Shown piece by piece: positions 26,424 to 35,714 of a stretch of 57,697 nucleotides of DNA. The notes beneath the pieces were generated by a model, which worked only from the letters and a program-made list of their open reading frames with translations, made no database searches and was not told the DNA's origin. The position numbers were made by a program, and so were the translations under genes. Source of the DNA: Aeromonas cavernicola (GTDB taxonomy: Bacteria > Pseudomonadota > Gammaproteobacteria > Enterobacterales > Aeromonadaceae); the NCBI RefSeq assembly GCF_002795305.1, contig NZ_PGGC01000027.1, forward strand, positions 1 to 57,697. The letters run 5' to 3'. How positions within the stretch are numbered: position 1 is the first letter of the stretch; each line of letters begins with the position of its first letter.

Positions 26424-26769
26424 GAATAAAGCTGCATCCTGTTAATTCGATGGCACATTGTGGTGGCCAGAATAGCCTAACATCCCAGCCACCAAAAGAG
26501 GGTTATTACTCGGCATTGAGCAACAGGTTAGTGAAATCAATGCTCATGCAGTTAACACACCAACATCATTGCCATGACAGACGTGCTGGTAGCCAAGAAA
26601 ACATGGCATGTCACAAGGCAAGTGGAATGTTATCGCGGGTATTACCAAGATAAATGTCGATATGAATATCGAGGAGTGAAAAAGCGGCGAGCTGAAGATC
26701 TATTTCATCCATCAGCACGCTACTTTTACTGGCAGATCATGACTAGCAGAGAATGACTAGCGGATAATA
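26424..26769. other. Intergenic region between O-antigen cluster and GGDEF/EAL gene
   Basis: The 346 bases have no convincing gene. A small palindrome CGATAT-GA-ATATCG lies near 26655-26672. This is the right-to-left exit of the O-antigen operon, and I see no strong terminator after wzz. The promoter for the GGDEF/EAL gene is presumably here. Confidence 0.4.
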
Positions 26770-27858
26770 TTACTGCTGAGCGGCAGGCTTACGAAAGGCA
26801 TGGCGTACTAATACGATGGCCACAGCTAGCATCCCCCCGAGTAATGTAGCGAGCACCACAATCAACGAACGTTTTGGTTTATCGCGCGTCAGCGGTTCCT
26901 CAGGTGAGCCGAGCATCTGAAAAGAGTAAAAGGGGACAGGTGTTAATTTTAACGATTTCAGGCTATCGAGCCGGAGACGAATTTGCCCTAACTTAGGATC
27001 TAATAACTCTGGGTTTTTGATTTCTTCAAACACTTTTAATTTTTCAGCTAACGCTTTACTACCTAAATCAATATTAAAAAGCTCGCTACCGCTGTAAGTT
27101 CGCTCAAGTGGTTTTTCTACCCCAGCCGCTTGGCTAATACGCAAACTATATTGAATCCGATTAATATTGTCTTGCAGTGTTTTAAGCGTATCCGTTTTAA
27201 GGTTGTCATATTTAATAGTTAAGGTGTCGACTCTATTTTTAATAATATAATTGAGCGCTGAATACTTATCCAAGGTCTGTTTTTTTTGCGTAAACGCAAT
27301 ATAATCCTGCAGTCGCTGCTTAGCTAACACTGCGGTATCAGCAGAAAAAGAAAGCGTCATATCATTACTGGTCTTATCGGCAAGCTTAGCGATAACCCCC
27401 TCACTTAATCGATTAACCAGTGCTTTTTTATGTTTTTCATCGCCGTCATCTTTTTTACTCAGCTCTTCAGCAATAATTCCTCGCTCTTCAAAAAACTGAC
27501 GTTTATTATCAATACTATTAAAAGTGTAAATAAAGCTTTTATATAACTCTGCTTTGCTAAATTCAGACAAGTCTATTTGATTCATCAACTCCAATGGAAT
27601 AGTGCTAGAGAGTTTATCGATATCTAATTTCAGGGTATTCAACTGCTCAATGGAAGGGGAAGTGATCACAGCTTGACTCACCCATACTTGGCGTGCAGTC
27701 AACGCGTAACTGATACCAATAGCAGTGAATAAGATTGTAACCAGTAAAATAAAGGTTTTATGCCGCCATAGCACTAACACCAACTCTCGTAAATCAATTT
27801 CATCAGAAGATACCGTGTGCATCAACTGCGGGGGAATTGAAGGAACTTTATCGTTCAT
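26770..27858 (-). CDS. wzz: O-antigen chain-length regulator Wzz
   Basis: A 362-residue protein with the Wzz layout. The N-terminal motif is EIDLRELVLVLWRHKTFILL, with transmembrane helix 1 at about 34-52. A long, helix-rich periplasmic region follows. Then comes the Pro-rich segment before helix 2 (EEPLTRDKPKRSLIVVLATLLGG) and a short Arg/Lys tail. It sets modal O-antigen length together with Wzy at the inner membrane. It is the last gene of the leftward O-antigen cluster, 51 bases after rmlC. Confidence 0.9.
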   Translation of the reverse strand: MNDKVPSIPPQLMHTVSSDEIDLRELVLVLWRHKTFILLVTILFTAIGISYALTARQVWVSQAVITSPSIEQLNTLKLDIDKLSSTIPLELMNQIDLSEFSKAELYKSFIYTFNSIDNKRQFFEERGIIAEELSKKDDGDEKHKKALVNRLSEGVIAKLADKTSNDMTLSFSADTAVLAKQRLQDYIAFTQKKQTLDKYSALNYIIKNRVDTLTIKYDNLKTDTLKTLQDNINRIQYSLRISQAAGVEKPLERTYSGSELFNIDLGSKALAEKLKVFEEIKNPELLDPKLGQIRLRLDSLKSLKLTPVPFYSFQMLGSPEEPLTRDKPKRSLIVVLATLLGGMLAVAIVLVRHAFRKPAAQQ

Positions 27859-27909
27859 ACTATCTCTCTATTATCAGCTAATATTGGTATAAAAATATAA
27901 CTACACTCA

Positions 27910-28440
27910 TCAACTAAAATTGGGTGCGATTAAATCTCGCTCAGACAGATATAACCTTTGCTCCTTTAACAAAGGCCATGCAATATTTAGCTTCGGGCTA
28001 TTCCAGTGAATAGCACACTCATCCTCAGCGCTATAGTAATCGGTACATTTATAATGAATATCTGCATGATCGCTCATAACATAAAAGCCATGAGCAAAAC
28101 CAGGTGGGATCCACAATAATTCACCTTGGTCAGCATCAAGTATATAACCTACAGTCTGACCATAGGTGATGGAGTTAGGTCGCATATCTACCGCAACATC
28201 AAAAATACGACCGGTAATAACTTGAATTAATTTTCCTTGAGGCTTATTTTTTTGATAATGTAGACCTCGTAATGTCCCTTTTTTCGAACGGCTTATATTA
28301 TCTTGAACAAAGTGATAATGACCACAATATATTTTAAATTCACTTTCGCGAAAACACTCCTGAAAAGAACCACGAACATCTCGATGAATATGAGGTGTAA
28401 TAAGTATCACATCTGGTAACGCTAGCGATTTATACTGCAT
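27910..28440 (-). CDS. rmlC: dTDP-4-dehydrorhamnose 3,5-epimerase
   Basis: A 176-residue cupin enzyme that epimerises dTDP-4-keto-6-deoxyglucose at C3 and C5 on the way to dTDP-L-rhamnose. Typical motifs are FQDN-like FVQDNISRSKKGTLRGLHYQ, QGKLIQVITGRIFDVAVDMR in parts, LLWIPPGFAHGFYV (catalytic-His region) and YSAEDECAIHWNSP. It is AT-rich, unlike rmlB at the other end of the cluster. It follows rmlD by 45 bases. Confidence 0.95.
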   Translation of the reverse strand: MQYKSLALPDVILITPHIHRDVRGSFQECFRESEFKIYCGHYHFVQDNISRSKKGTLRGLHYQKNKPQGKLIQVITGRIFDVAVDMRPNSITYGQTVGYILDADQGELLWIPPGFAHGFYVMSDHADIHYKCTDYYSAEDECAIHWNSPKLNIAWPLLKEQRLYLSERDLIAPNFS

Positions 28441-28485
28441 AAATAAATACTATCGGATGATAACTGTAAGAATTAAAGAGGATAG

Positions 28486-29394
28486 TCATAATATAAGGTC
28501 TGGATTTATATGTAACCACTGCAGCGTCTCAATGACACCAGTTTGCCATTTAGGGAGCGGCTTTCCAAATACATGGGTAAAAAGAGAACAATCAAGTCGT
28601 GAATTAAGCGGCCGTTTAACGATACTGGGATAATGTTCACTCGTGACAGGTATTATCCTCGGTATATTAGTGCATAGCCCTATTTCATGCGCTTGGTGAA
28701 AAATAAAGCGGGCATATTCATACCAACTCGTCTCACCGCTGGCTGTCATATGATATAAACCACAAAGTGAAGGGTCAGCTAATACACGCTTAATCGCGAG
28801 TAGCGTCATTTCTGCCAGCATTATCGCTGATGTTGGGGCTCCAAACTGATCGGAAACAACTCTTAACTCAGGTTGAGTCACTCCCAAACGGAGCATCATT
28901 TTGAGAAAGTTATTGCGCCAAGGGCTATGTAGCCAACTAGTACGAATAATAAGGTAGCGACAACCACTGTTAATAATGGCCTGCTCACCTAAGTATTTAC
29001 TTTGACCATAGATGTTTAATGGGTTTGGAGTATCGCCCTCACTCCAAGGTGTTTGACCACTGCCATCAAAAACATAGTCCGTCGAAAAATGTACTAATAA
29101 CAAGTCACGTTGCTTTGCAATATAAGACAACTCCGATACGACTTTATAATTTAACATCACTGCTTCGTCTGGCTTATTTTCTGCATGCTCAACAGAAGTA
29201 TATGCGATTGCATTAATAATGACTTGGGCATTTTTGGTAAAGACAGCATTATTGATAATGCTAGAAATATTATTTTTATATATTTTTTCTATAAAGAAAT
29301 CGGCACTTACACAGCTATCTTTTTTAATTTCTGCAACGAGTGCCTTTCCTAACTGACCATTTATACCAAGTAATATCACTGACTTAAGATACAC
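28486..29394 (-). CDS. rmlD: dTDP-4-dehydrorhamnose reductase
   Basis: A 302-residue short-chain dehydrogenase that reduces dTDP-4-keto-L-rhamnose to dTDP-L-rhamnose. The nucleotide-binding start is ILLGINGQLGKALV. The active-site part is LVHFSTDYVFDGSGQTPWSE, followed by NIYGQSKYLGEQAI with the catalytic Tyr and Lys. IIRTSWLHS and the QFGAPTSAIMLA segment also match. It lies just after the pglF-like gene (13-base gap). With rmlC it forms one half of a split rml set; rmlB is 18 kb upstream and rmlA is missing from the window. Confidence 0.95.
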   Translation of the reverse strand: MYLKSVILLGINGQLGKALVAEIKKDSCVSADFFIEKIYKNNISSIINNAVFTKNAQVIINAIAYTSVEHAENKPDEAVMLNYKVVSELSYIAKQRDLLLVHFSTDYVFDGSGQTPWSEGDTPNPLNIYGQSKYLGEQAIINSGCRYLIIRTSWLHSPWRNNFLKMMLRLGVTQPELRVVSDQFGAPTSAIMLAEMTLLAIKRVLADPSLCGLYHMTASGETSWYEYARFIFHQAHEIGLCTNIPRIIPVTSEHYPSIVKRPLNSRLDCSLFTHVFGKPLPKWQTGVIETLQWLHINPDLIL

Positions 29395-29407
29395 ATGACC
29401 CCCCTAA

Positions 29408-31369
29408 TTAATGAACAGAAAGATTAGCACCAGAATTTAAAAAGCCAAGATCATCTATGACACCCTGTGATGGTTCACTTTGCACACACTCTCTTTCCTT
29501 CCAAACAAGATCACAAATTCCATCTGATGGATTAAATCCCGCTGGTATTTGTAATAATAAACTACGAATTCCTTCGTGATCAAAGCGATGACATGCGCCG
29601 TCTAATTCTATTAGAAAGAGCCGCAGCTCTGACCATGGGACCATTTGCTCTGATGCTCTCATTATTCTAGTGTGCGCGGTTCCTTCAACCTGCTCACCGA
29701 TCAATAACTCCTCATAGAGTTTCTCACCTGGCCGTAATCCAGTAATTTTTACCTCAATGTCACCATGAGGTTTTTGTTCATTCTTCAGTGTCAGGCCACT
29801 CAACCGAATCATGCGATGAGCAAGATCTATTATCTTGACGGGTTCACCCATATCTAAGACAAATACATCGCCACCATGTCCCATTGCCCCCGCTTGGATC
29901 ACGAGCTGTGATGCCTCGGGAATTGTCATAAAATAACGAATAATATCTGGATGAGTTACGGTCAGAGGTCCGCCATTATGAATTTGCTTGCGAAACAGTG
30001 GCACAACCGAACCAGAAGATCCTAATACATTACCAAAACGCACCATACAAAATCTGGTTTTGCTTTGAGCTAATGATAATGCTTGTAACACGAGTTCAGC
30101 CAAACGTTTCGTAGTCCCCATCGTATTAGTTGGACGAACAGCTTTATCGGTTGAAATTAATACAAAGGTTTCGACCTGTGCTCTAATCGCAGCTTGGGCA
30201 CAATAAAGCGTGCCAAAGACATTATTACGCACACCTTCTACAACGTTATATTCAACTAATGGAACGTGTTTGTAAGCAGCAGCATGATAGACAGTTTGGA
30301 TCTGAAAACTATTCATCACTGCCTGTAAACGATGTTGTCTTTGCACAGATCCGAGTAAAGGAACAATCTCAACAAGTAAACCTTCGGCACGACATAGTTC
30401 ATTAAGCTCTTTATCTATGGCATATAATCCATATTCAGAAAGTTCAAATAATACTAATTTTGCTGGCTGACAGCGAATAATTTGACGGCACAGTTCTGAT
30501 CCGATAGATCCCCCAGCACCAGTCACCATTACTCGCTTTCCTGTAATATTGGCATTAAGCAATTCTGGTATCGGGTCTACAGGATCTCGTCCTAGTAAAT
30601 CCTCAATAGAAACTTCTTTAAGCTCATCAATATGTGCTTTGCCTGCAACCAGATCTGCCATACCAGGGATAGAGAGAACTTCACAGGGAAAATGCTCTAA
30701 CCTACGAAGAACATCCTGACGTACAGCTCTTGACGCGCTTGGCATCGCTAATAAAATTTTCTTTATTTCGAAACGCTGGATTAACTCACCAACCCAGTCA
30801 GGGCTATATACACTAATCCCCTGAATGACTGTTTTACGTAAAGTCGGCTCATCGTCAATAAATGCAACAGGAAAAAACTCCTTCCCCTGATTTAATGCTA
30901 ACTGCAATTGTCGTCCAGATGCACCAGCACCATAAATTAAAACTGCTATTTTTTTAGATTGACCGTGATGTATTAATGCTCTGAAAAATAAACGTATGCC
31001 ACCGACTAACAACAGCGCAAAGGAAAAATAAATCAACGATACTGTTCTTGGTAATGTAACCTCCATAAAGAAGGCAAGAATTACCAATGACATTGTTGAT
31101 ATAAAAACGCCTAACGAGACTGTCCACAGTACTTTAAAGCCAACGTAGCGTAATACAGCTCGGTAAAGACCAAGCCTCATAAATATAATAATGGTGATTG
31201 GTAATAATAATGCCAACATCTGCCAATGCATGAGGCTTTGCAATGGTGTTTTTGCATCAAGTCTAACCCAATAGCCACCCCAAAAAGATAGCGTAAGCAA
31301 GAGCAGATCAACCAATACGCTAATAGTTCGCTTATATATTCTGGGGAGGCTAAGAAATATCGAAAACAT
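29408..31369 (-). CDS. Membrane UDP-sugar 4,6-dehydratase (WbpM/PglF-like)
   Basis: A 653-residue protein with four N-terminal membrane helices, a first Rossmann-like domain (IAVLIYGAGASGRQLQLAL) and a C-terminal dehydratase domain (KRVMVTGAGGSIGSELCRQI). The latter carries the STDKAVRPTNTMGTTKR motif, in which Met replaces the usual catalytic Tyr, as in WbpM/PglF. It converts UDP-GlcNAc to UDP-4-keto-6-deoxy-GlcNAc. The next three genes upstream match PglE, PglD and PglC, so a diacetylbacillosamine or QuiNAc4NAc route is likely. In other clusters the same enzyme type makes QuiNAc or FucNAc. Confidence 0.88.
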   Translation of the reverse strand: MFSIFLSLPRIYKRTISVLVDLLLLTLSFWGGYWVRLDAKTPLQSLMHWQMLALLLPITIIIFMRLGLYRAVLRYVGFKVLWTVSLGVFISTMSLVILAFFMEVTLPRTVSLIYFSFALLLVGGIRLFFRALIHHGQSKKIAVLIYGAGASGRQLQLALNQGKEFFPVAFIDDEPTLRKTVIQGISVYSPDWVGELIQRFEIKKILLAMPSASRAVRQDVLRRLEHFPCEVLSIPGMADLVAGKAHIDELKEVSIEDLLGRDPVDPIPELLNANITGKRVMVTGAGGSIGSELCRQIIRCQPAKLVLFELSEYGLYAIDKELNELCRAEGLLVEIVPLLGSVQRQHRLQAVMNSFQIQTVYHAAAYKHVPLVEYNVVEGVRNNVFGTLYCAQAAIRAQVETFVLISTDKAVRPTNTMGTTKRLAELVLQALSLAQSKTRFCMVRFGNVLGSSGSVVPLFRKQIHNGGPLTVTHPDIIRYFMTIPEASQLVIQAGAMGHGGDVFVLDMGEPVKIIDLAHRMIRLSGLTLKNEQKPHGDIEVKITGLRPGEKLYEELLIGEQVEGTAHTRIMRASEQMVPWSELRLFLIELDGACHRFDHEGIRSLLLQIPAGFNPSDGICDLVWKERECVQSEPSQGVIDDLGFLNSGANLSVH

Positions 31370-31433
31370 TATTTCACCTTAATTTAAAAACAGGCATAAG
31401 CATGAATAAGAAGCGTATCTATAACCACGAAAT

Positions 31434-32609
31434 CTAACTGCTAGCTAATAATAAAACTTCAGCTAGTACATTACATGACTTCGCTATCTCATCTTTAGTT
31501 AATGTGGGATGAACTAACATCATTAGGCTAGTTTCACCTAATATCTTAGCATTAGGAAGACGCTCTACAGGTTGCCAAGGAGTATTGTTAAATGCCTTTT
31601 CTAAATAAACTTCTGAACAACTTCCCTGATAACAAGGCACGCCACGTAATACTATTTCCTCAATAATTTTATCCCTACTCCAGCCAGGAGCTAAAAGTTC
31701 AGGCTTAACAAAAAAATAGTGCTTATATTCTGCATGAATAACATAATCAGGAACATGAACTACACGGAGCAGGGGATATACAGATGCTATCGCATCGAGT
31801 TTAGCGGCATTTTCTATACGAGCAGCGGTCCAATTATTCATGCGTGCAAGCTGAATACGCCCAATTACCGCTTGTATCTCCATCATACGCCAATTGGTAC
31901 CAAAACTGTCATGCACCCAACGAAAACCTGGTGCATGCTGTTTATGATAAACAGCATCATAACTTTTACCGTGATCTTTATAAGACCACATGGCTTGCCA
32001 AAGAGCCTCACTGTTCGTGGTGACCATACCGCCTTCGCCACCCGTGGTCATAATCTTATCTTGGCAAAATGACCAAGCCCCAATATGACCAATTGACCCT
32101 ACGGAACGTCCTTTATATTTGGCACCATGTGCCTGTGCACAATCCTCTATCACATAAAAGCCAAACTCTGCAGCCAAAGACATTATTGGGTCCATATCTG
32201 CAGGCATACCCGCCAAATGCACGACAATCACCGCTTTAATACGAGGCGTTAGCACGGCACGAATTGAATCAGCGGTAATATTTTGGCTATTAAGATCAAC
32301 ATCGGCAAATACAGGATTAGCACCAGCAGTCACTATTGCAGAAGCAGAGGCTAAAAAAGTACGTGGAGTAACAATAACATCATTGCCAGCTCCCACACCT
32401 AATGCTTTAAGCGCTAAATCAAGAGCAAGAGTGCCATTAGCAAGTGCAACTGCATATTTAGTATCAACCCATGTCGCAAACTCCTGCTCAAATTTACGGC
32501 ATTCCGTACCAGTCCAATAATTAACCTGATTAGACTGTAGCACCCTGCTCACCGCATCAACTTCTTCTTGCGTAAAAGAAGGCCAAGGGGAAAATGCAGT
32601 ATTTAACAC
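31434..32609 (-). CDS. DegT/DnrJ aminotransferase (PglE-like)
   Basis: A 391-residue PLP enzyme of the sugar aminotransferase family. It has YAVALANGTLALDLALKALG, VIVTPRTFLASASAIV, VIEDCAQAHGAKYKG and the PLP-lysine region AWSFCQDKIMTTGGEGGMVT. In the bacillosamine route it would aminate the 4-keto sugar made by the neighbouring WbpM/PglF-like dehydratase. The order here (dehydratase, aminotransferase, acetyltransferase, phosphoglycosyltransferase) supports this reading. It is separate from the WbpE-like aminotransferase at 43561-44640. Confidence 0.82.
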   Translation of the reverse strand: MLNTAFSPWPSFTQEEVDAVSRVLQSNQVNYWTGTECRKFEQEFATWVDTKYAVALANGTLALDLALKALGVGAGNDVIVTPRTFLASASAIVTAGANPVFADVDLNSQNITADSIRAVLTPRIKAVIVVHLAGMPADMDPIMSLAAEFGFYVIEDCAQAHGAKYKGRSVGSIGHIGAWSFCQDKIMTTGGEGGMVTTNSEALWQAMWSYKDHGKSYDAVYHKQHAPGFRWVHDSFGTNWRMMEIQAVIGRIQLARMNNWTAARIENAAKLDAIASVYPLLRVVHVPDYVIHAEYKHYFFVKPELLAPGWSRDKIIEEIVLRGVPCYQGSCSEVYLEKAFNNTPWQPVERLPNAKILGETSLMMLVHPTLTKDEIAKSCNVLAEVLLLASS

Positions 32610-32635
32610 GGTATATTCCTTATTATCGACAATTA

Positions 32636-33271
32636 TTATTTACGTGAGATTGTAGAGGCGGGAGTGCCAACAACCACTTCAAAATCAGGGACATCACGAA
32701 TAACAGTCGCACCAGCACCGATAACGACTTCATGACCAATACGAGTCAGTTGCTTAATTTGGGCACCGATACCAATCCAACTTAATCTACCTACATGAAC
32801 GGATCCTGCTAGGCTAGCATTTGGGCTAATATGCACACCATCCGCCAGTTCACAGTCATGATCAACACTTGCACATGTATTGATAATTGCCCCGATGCCG
32901 ATAGATACAAAAGCATTAATAACTGCATTTGCCATTACAACTGAACCCTGCCCTAAATTAGCATAACGACTAACACTTGCGCTGGGATGAATTAATGGCA
33001 TTAGCTTTGCACCCGCGTTTTTTAATAACTCTAGTTTATTCAAACGTATAGTATTATGGCCTATCGCCACTGTGACTAGATCATAAGTTGATACTGAATC
33101 TAATAAATGAGGGGTATCACCTTTAACTGACCAATGTGCAATACTATTCAACTGTGGCCATCGATCATCAAAAAAATGAACTTCTGTATACCCATTAAGC
33201 TCTGCCATATCGGCAATAACTTTACCATGACCACTTGCACCTAAAATTGCACACTTAGTCACGGTATTCAC
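32636..33271 (-). CDS. Sugar N-acetyltransferase (PglD/NeuD-like)
   Basis: A 211-residue protein. The Rossmann-like N-terminus (CAILGASGHGKVIADMAE) binds the UDP-sugar. A left-handed beta-helix of hexapeptide repeats fills the second half (NLGQGSVVMANAVINAFVSIG, INTCASVDHDCEL, GRLSWIGIGAQIKQ). The VDHDC segment holds the catalytic His of this family. It would acetylate the 4-amino group to give UDP-diacetylbacillosamine. Its start overlaps the 3' end of the phosphoglycosyltransferase gene by 17 bases. Confidence 0.85.
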   Translation of the reverse strand: MNTVTKCAILGASGHGKVIADMAELNGYTEVHFFDDRWPQLNSIAHWSVKGDTPHLLDSVSTYDLVTVAIGHNTIRLNKLELLKNAGAKLMPLIHPSASVSRYANLGQGSVVMANAVINAFVSIGIGAIINTCASVDHDCELADGVHISPNASLAGSVHVGRLSWIGIGAQIKQLTRIGHEVVIGAGATVIRDVPDFEVVVGTPASTISRK

Positions 33272-33866
33272 CTTGCTTTATATTACCAATAAATGGAGCC
33301 ATAGTAACATGATCACTAGCAGATATATCTTCCTTAAAAATTACTTTTTTAAAAGTTAATAGCAATATTTTAAAATCTAACCACAATGAATGGTTATCCA
33401 CATACCATACGTCTAGTTTGAATTTATCTTCCCAACTTAGGGTATTGCGGCCATTAATTTGTGCCCAACCAGTCACACCAGGACGAACTTCATGGCGACG
33501 CGCTTGCTCAGAACTGTAGAGCGGCAAATATTGCATAAGCAGTGGCCGAGGGCCGACAAGGCTCATATCACCTTTTAATACGTTCCACAACTCTGGCAAT
33601 TCATCCAAACTACTGCTACGCAGCTTATTGCCAAACGACGTCATTCGCTCAGCATCCGGCAAAATGTTACCCTGTACATCCGTTGCATCTTTCATGGTGC
33701 GAAACTTCACCATCTCAAAAGGTTTGCCATAGATGCCAGGTCGCGTTTGTCGAAACAACACAGGGGAACCTAGGTTTTTTCGAACTTTCCAGGCCACTAA
33801 GGCGATAACAGGGGAAAATAATAATAGAGCGCAAAAGGAGACAATGAAATCAAAGAGTCTTTTCAT
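33255..33866 (-). CDS. Initiating phosphoglycosyltransferase (PglC-like)
   Basis: A 203-residue monotopic phosphoglycosyltransferase with one N-terminal re-entrant hydrophobic segment (FDFIVSFCALLLFSPVIALVA in parts). Family motifs are FRQTRPGIYGKPFEMVKFRT, the catalytic Asp-Glu in SSLDELPELWNVLKGDMSLV, GPRPLLMQYLPLYS and RPGVTGWAQINGRN. It transfers sugar-1-phosphate to undecaprenyl phosphate to begin the O-unit. Its short length is PglC-like rather than WbaP/WcaJ-like, which supports bacillosamine as the first sugar. No strong ribosome-binding site is visible ahead of the ATG at 33866. Confidence 0.9.
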   Translation of the reverse strand: MKRLFDFIVSFCALLLFSPVIALVAWKVRKNLGSPVLFRQTRPGIYGKPFEMVKFRTMKDATDVQGNILPDAERMTSFGNKLRSSSLDELPELWNVLKGDMSLVGPRPLLMQYLPLYSSEQARRHEVRPGVTGWAQINGRNTLSWEDKFKLDVWYVDNHSLWLDFKILLLTFKKVIFKEDISASDHVTMAPFIGNIKQGEYRD

Positions 33867-33930
33867 TATTTTATCACTAAATTTAAGAAGACGATGTGGA
33901 AATTATATAACCAATAATAAACTTCCTTCA

Positions 33931-33954
33931 GCAATCACTATTAATAGTGATTGC
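33931..33954. repeat. 24-base perfect palindrome
   Basis: GCAATCACTATT followed directly by its reverse complement. It begins at the last base of the WbuB-like glycosyltransferase stop codon and lies ahead of the pglC-like gene. It has no T-run on the minus strand, so it is not a standard terminator. It may be an RNA-stabilising or processing hairpin, or a protein-binding site. Confidence 0.7.
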
Positions 33955-35201
33955 TAGTTAGCTAAAAATATCACCTTTGCCAATTGTTGAGCCAGTTGGC
34001 CATACTCGTACTGCGCCATTGCAGCCTTGTGGCCATTAGCACCGAATAATGTTCGATCCCCCATCGGCAGGTGATACAACTTTAACACTGCCTGGGCTAA
34101 TTCATGGGCATTTTCAGCAGAAACTTGAATGCCGGCACCATATTCAGTGATGGGATCACAGGCACCTGAATAAGCATGCAAGACTGGCTTACCAGAGTAT
34201 AAATATTCCGGTATTTTATTAGCCCCGACACCAAAACGATAAAGATCATCATTCAACCAACCAATATAACAGACATCGAAATAACTTAACATTGCTTGAA
34301 TTTTTACTTTAGGAATAGGTTCAATAAAAATGACATTATGAAGTCTCTTGCTCGATACCATTGCCTGTAACGAAGCTTTTTCTTTGCCACCACCGACCAA
34401 AACAAACACAATATCGGTATGCTCACGTAATTTGTCTGCCGCCAAGATAAAGGTATCCAGCGCATTGGCAACGCCTAAAGTCCCGGTATAACCGACAACA
34501 AACTTATCTTGTGGCAATTGCTGGTACACAGAATCCGACAGCGGCACGTTTTTATTCACTTCATCGAGTGAAAAACCATTAGGGATCCAGCTAAACTTTT
34601 CCCGTGACATACCACGCGAAACCATATGTTCGACGGAATTTTTTAAATTTGATATCACTGCATCAGCGCGGTGATAAGCGCGATCTTCTATCCACTGCAT
34701 TATTTTAATAAATGGATGTTTAGCTGAATATCCACCAATTTTAGTCAAGGTTAACGGCCAAATATCACGCACTTCAAAGACCAATCGCGTATTGAATTTA
34801 TTGGTTAACCACTCTGCACCTAGAAAAGCAATGGGAGATGGGGATGAATAGAGAATAACATCTGGTTTTGTTAAAACATTAACCAACCCTTGCAAACGCC
34901 AAGCAAAAACAAACCAGCTTAATGCCCGTCGCTTGCTGTGTGCATCACTATACTGTGGCATATTAACCCAAACAAAATCAACACCATCCACCTGTTCAAC
35001 TTTATAAGGTTGATTGATTTCAGGTTTATGATGCAATAAGTGATTTGCCGAGGAGGCTATCAGATAAACCTGATAGCCTTGCTTTACCAACTCTCGCGCT
35101 AAATAATAATGCCGTCCACCGATTCCGGTGGCTGGTGTTGACGCATATTGATTAATTATCCAGGCGGTTTTGGTCGCTACATTCATCACATTGCTATTCA
35201 T
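33954..35201 (-). CDS. Glycosyltransferase family 4 (WbuB-like)
   Basis: A 415-residue GT-B enzyme. The N-terminus TAWIINQYASTPATGIGGRH and YLARELVKQGYQVYLIASS follows the WbuB/WbpH-type group that often acts early on amino-sugar O-units. FEVRDIWPLTLTKIGG, SWIPNGFSLDEV, VVGYTGTLGVANALDTFI and GANKIPEYLYSGKPVLHAY cover the usual positions. The start at 35201 has AGGAGG 5 bases upstream; a frame to 35234 is less likely. Its start overlaps the remains of the wbpI-type epimerase pseudogene. WbuB commonly uses N-acetyl-amino-deoxy sugars as donors. Confidence 0.85.
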   Translation of the reverse strand: MNSNVMNVATKTAWIINQYASTPATGIGGRHYYLARELVKQGYQVYLIASSANHLLHHKPEINQPYKVEQVDGVDFVWVNMPQYSDAHSKRRALSWFVFAWRLQGLVNVLTKPDVILYSSPSPIAFLGAEWLTNKFNTRLVFEVRDIWPLTLTKIGGYSAKHPFIKIMQWIEDRAYHRADAVISNLKNSVEHMVSRGMSREKFSWIPNGFSLDEVNKNVPLSDSVYQQLPQDKFVVGYTGTLGVANALDTFILAADKLREHTDIVFVLVGGGKEKASLQAMVSSKRLHNVIFIEPIPKVKIQAMLSYFDVCYIGWLNDDLYRFGVGANKIPEYLYSGKPVLHAYSGACDPITEYGAGIQVSAENAHELAQAVLKLYHLPMGDRTLFGANGHKAAMAQYEYGQLAQQLAKVIFLAN

Positions 35202-35707
35202 CACAGCCTCCTGCGGCCAATACATCAACAACACGCAGCGCTACTTGACCGCCGCCATAAAGTTATTGGATATCTTCTATTTTTCGACCAAGGTGGCGGG
35301 TTGCGGCGGCAATAATACGCTAATACGCGCGGAGTCAGTACCGACCAATTCATTAGCCCCTACTTCAACATGCACGACCGGAATATGCAATTTAGCTGCT
35401 GCCAAGGTAGAGTTCGTGTCGCCATATACCAAAACACGATCCGGTTTATGAGCTAATGGCTCCCGCTCAATTTCAGCCACCTTTTTACCTGTCATCTCAC
35501 CGTGGTTGTCGCCATGAATATCAAGCTGAACATCCGGCTTAGGGATGCCCCGTTGGATAAAAAGATTTCCGATATATAGGCATTAAAGTGCTGACCGGTA
35601 TGCACAATAATTTCTGTCAGCCCACTGTGCTGTGCCATCGCCCGTGAAACGACACAGGCTTTAATAAACTGCGGACGTGCACCGATAACGGTTAAGCTTG
35701 TCTGCAT
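35194..35707 (-). pseudogene. Broken UDP-sugar 2-epimerase (WbpI/WecB type)
   Basis: The N-terminus (LTVIGARPQFIKACVVSRAM, IIVHTGQHFN) and the segment RVLVYGDTNSTLAAAKLHIP clearly match non-hydrolysing UDP-GlcNAc-type 2-epimerases, best the WbpI group that epimerises UDP-GlcNAc3NAcA. Four lesions are visible. One T is missing in a T-run at 35559-35563, shifting the frame. An internal deletion joins HIPVVHVEV directly to GANELVGTD, so about 190 of the usual 360 or so codons are gone. An 8-base tandem duplication (TAATACGC twice, 35313-35328) shifts the frame again. A TAA lies before LYGGGQVALRVVDVLAA, the recognisable C-terminus. The gene cannot make an active enzyme. The intact wbpA/B/D/E set upstream shows what it once followed. 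Confidence 0.9.
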
Positions 35708-35714
35708 AGTTGGC

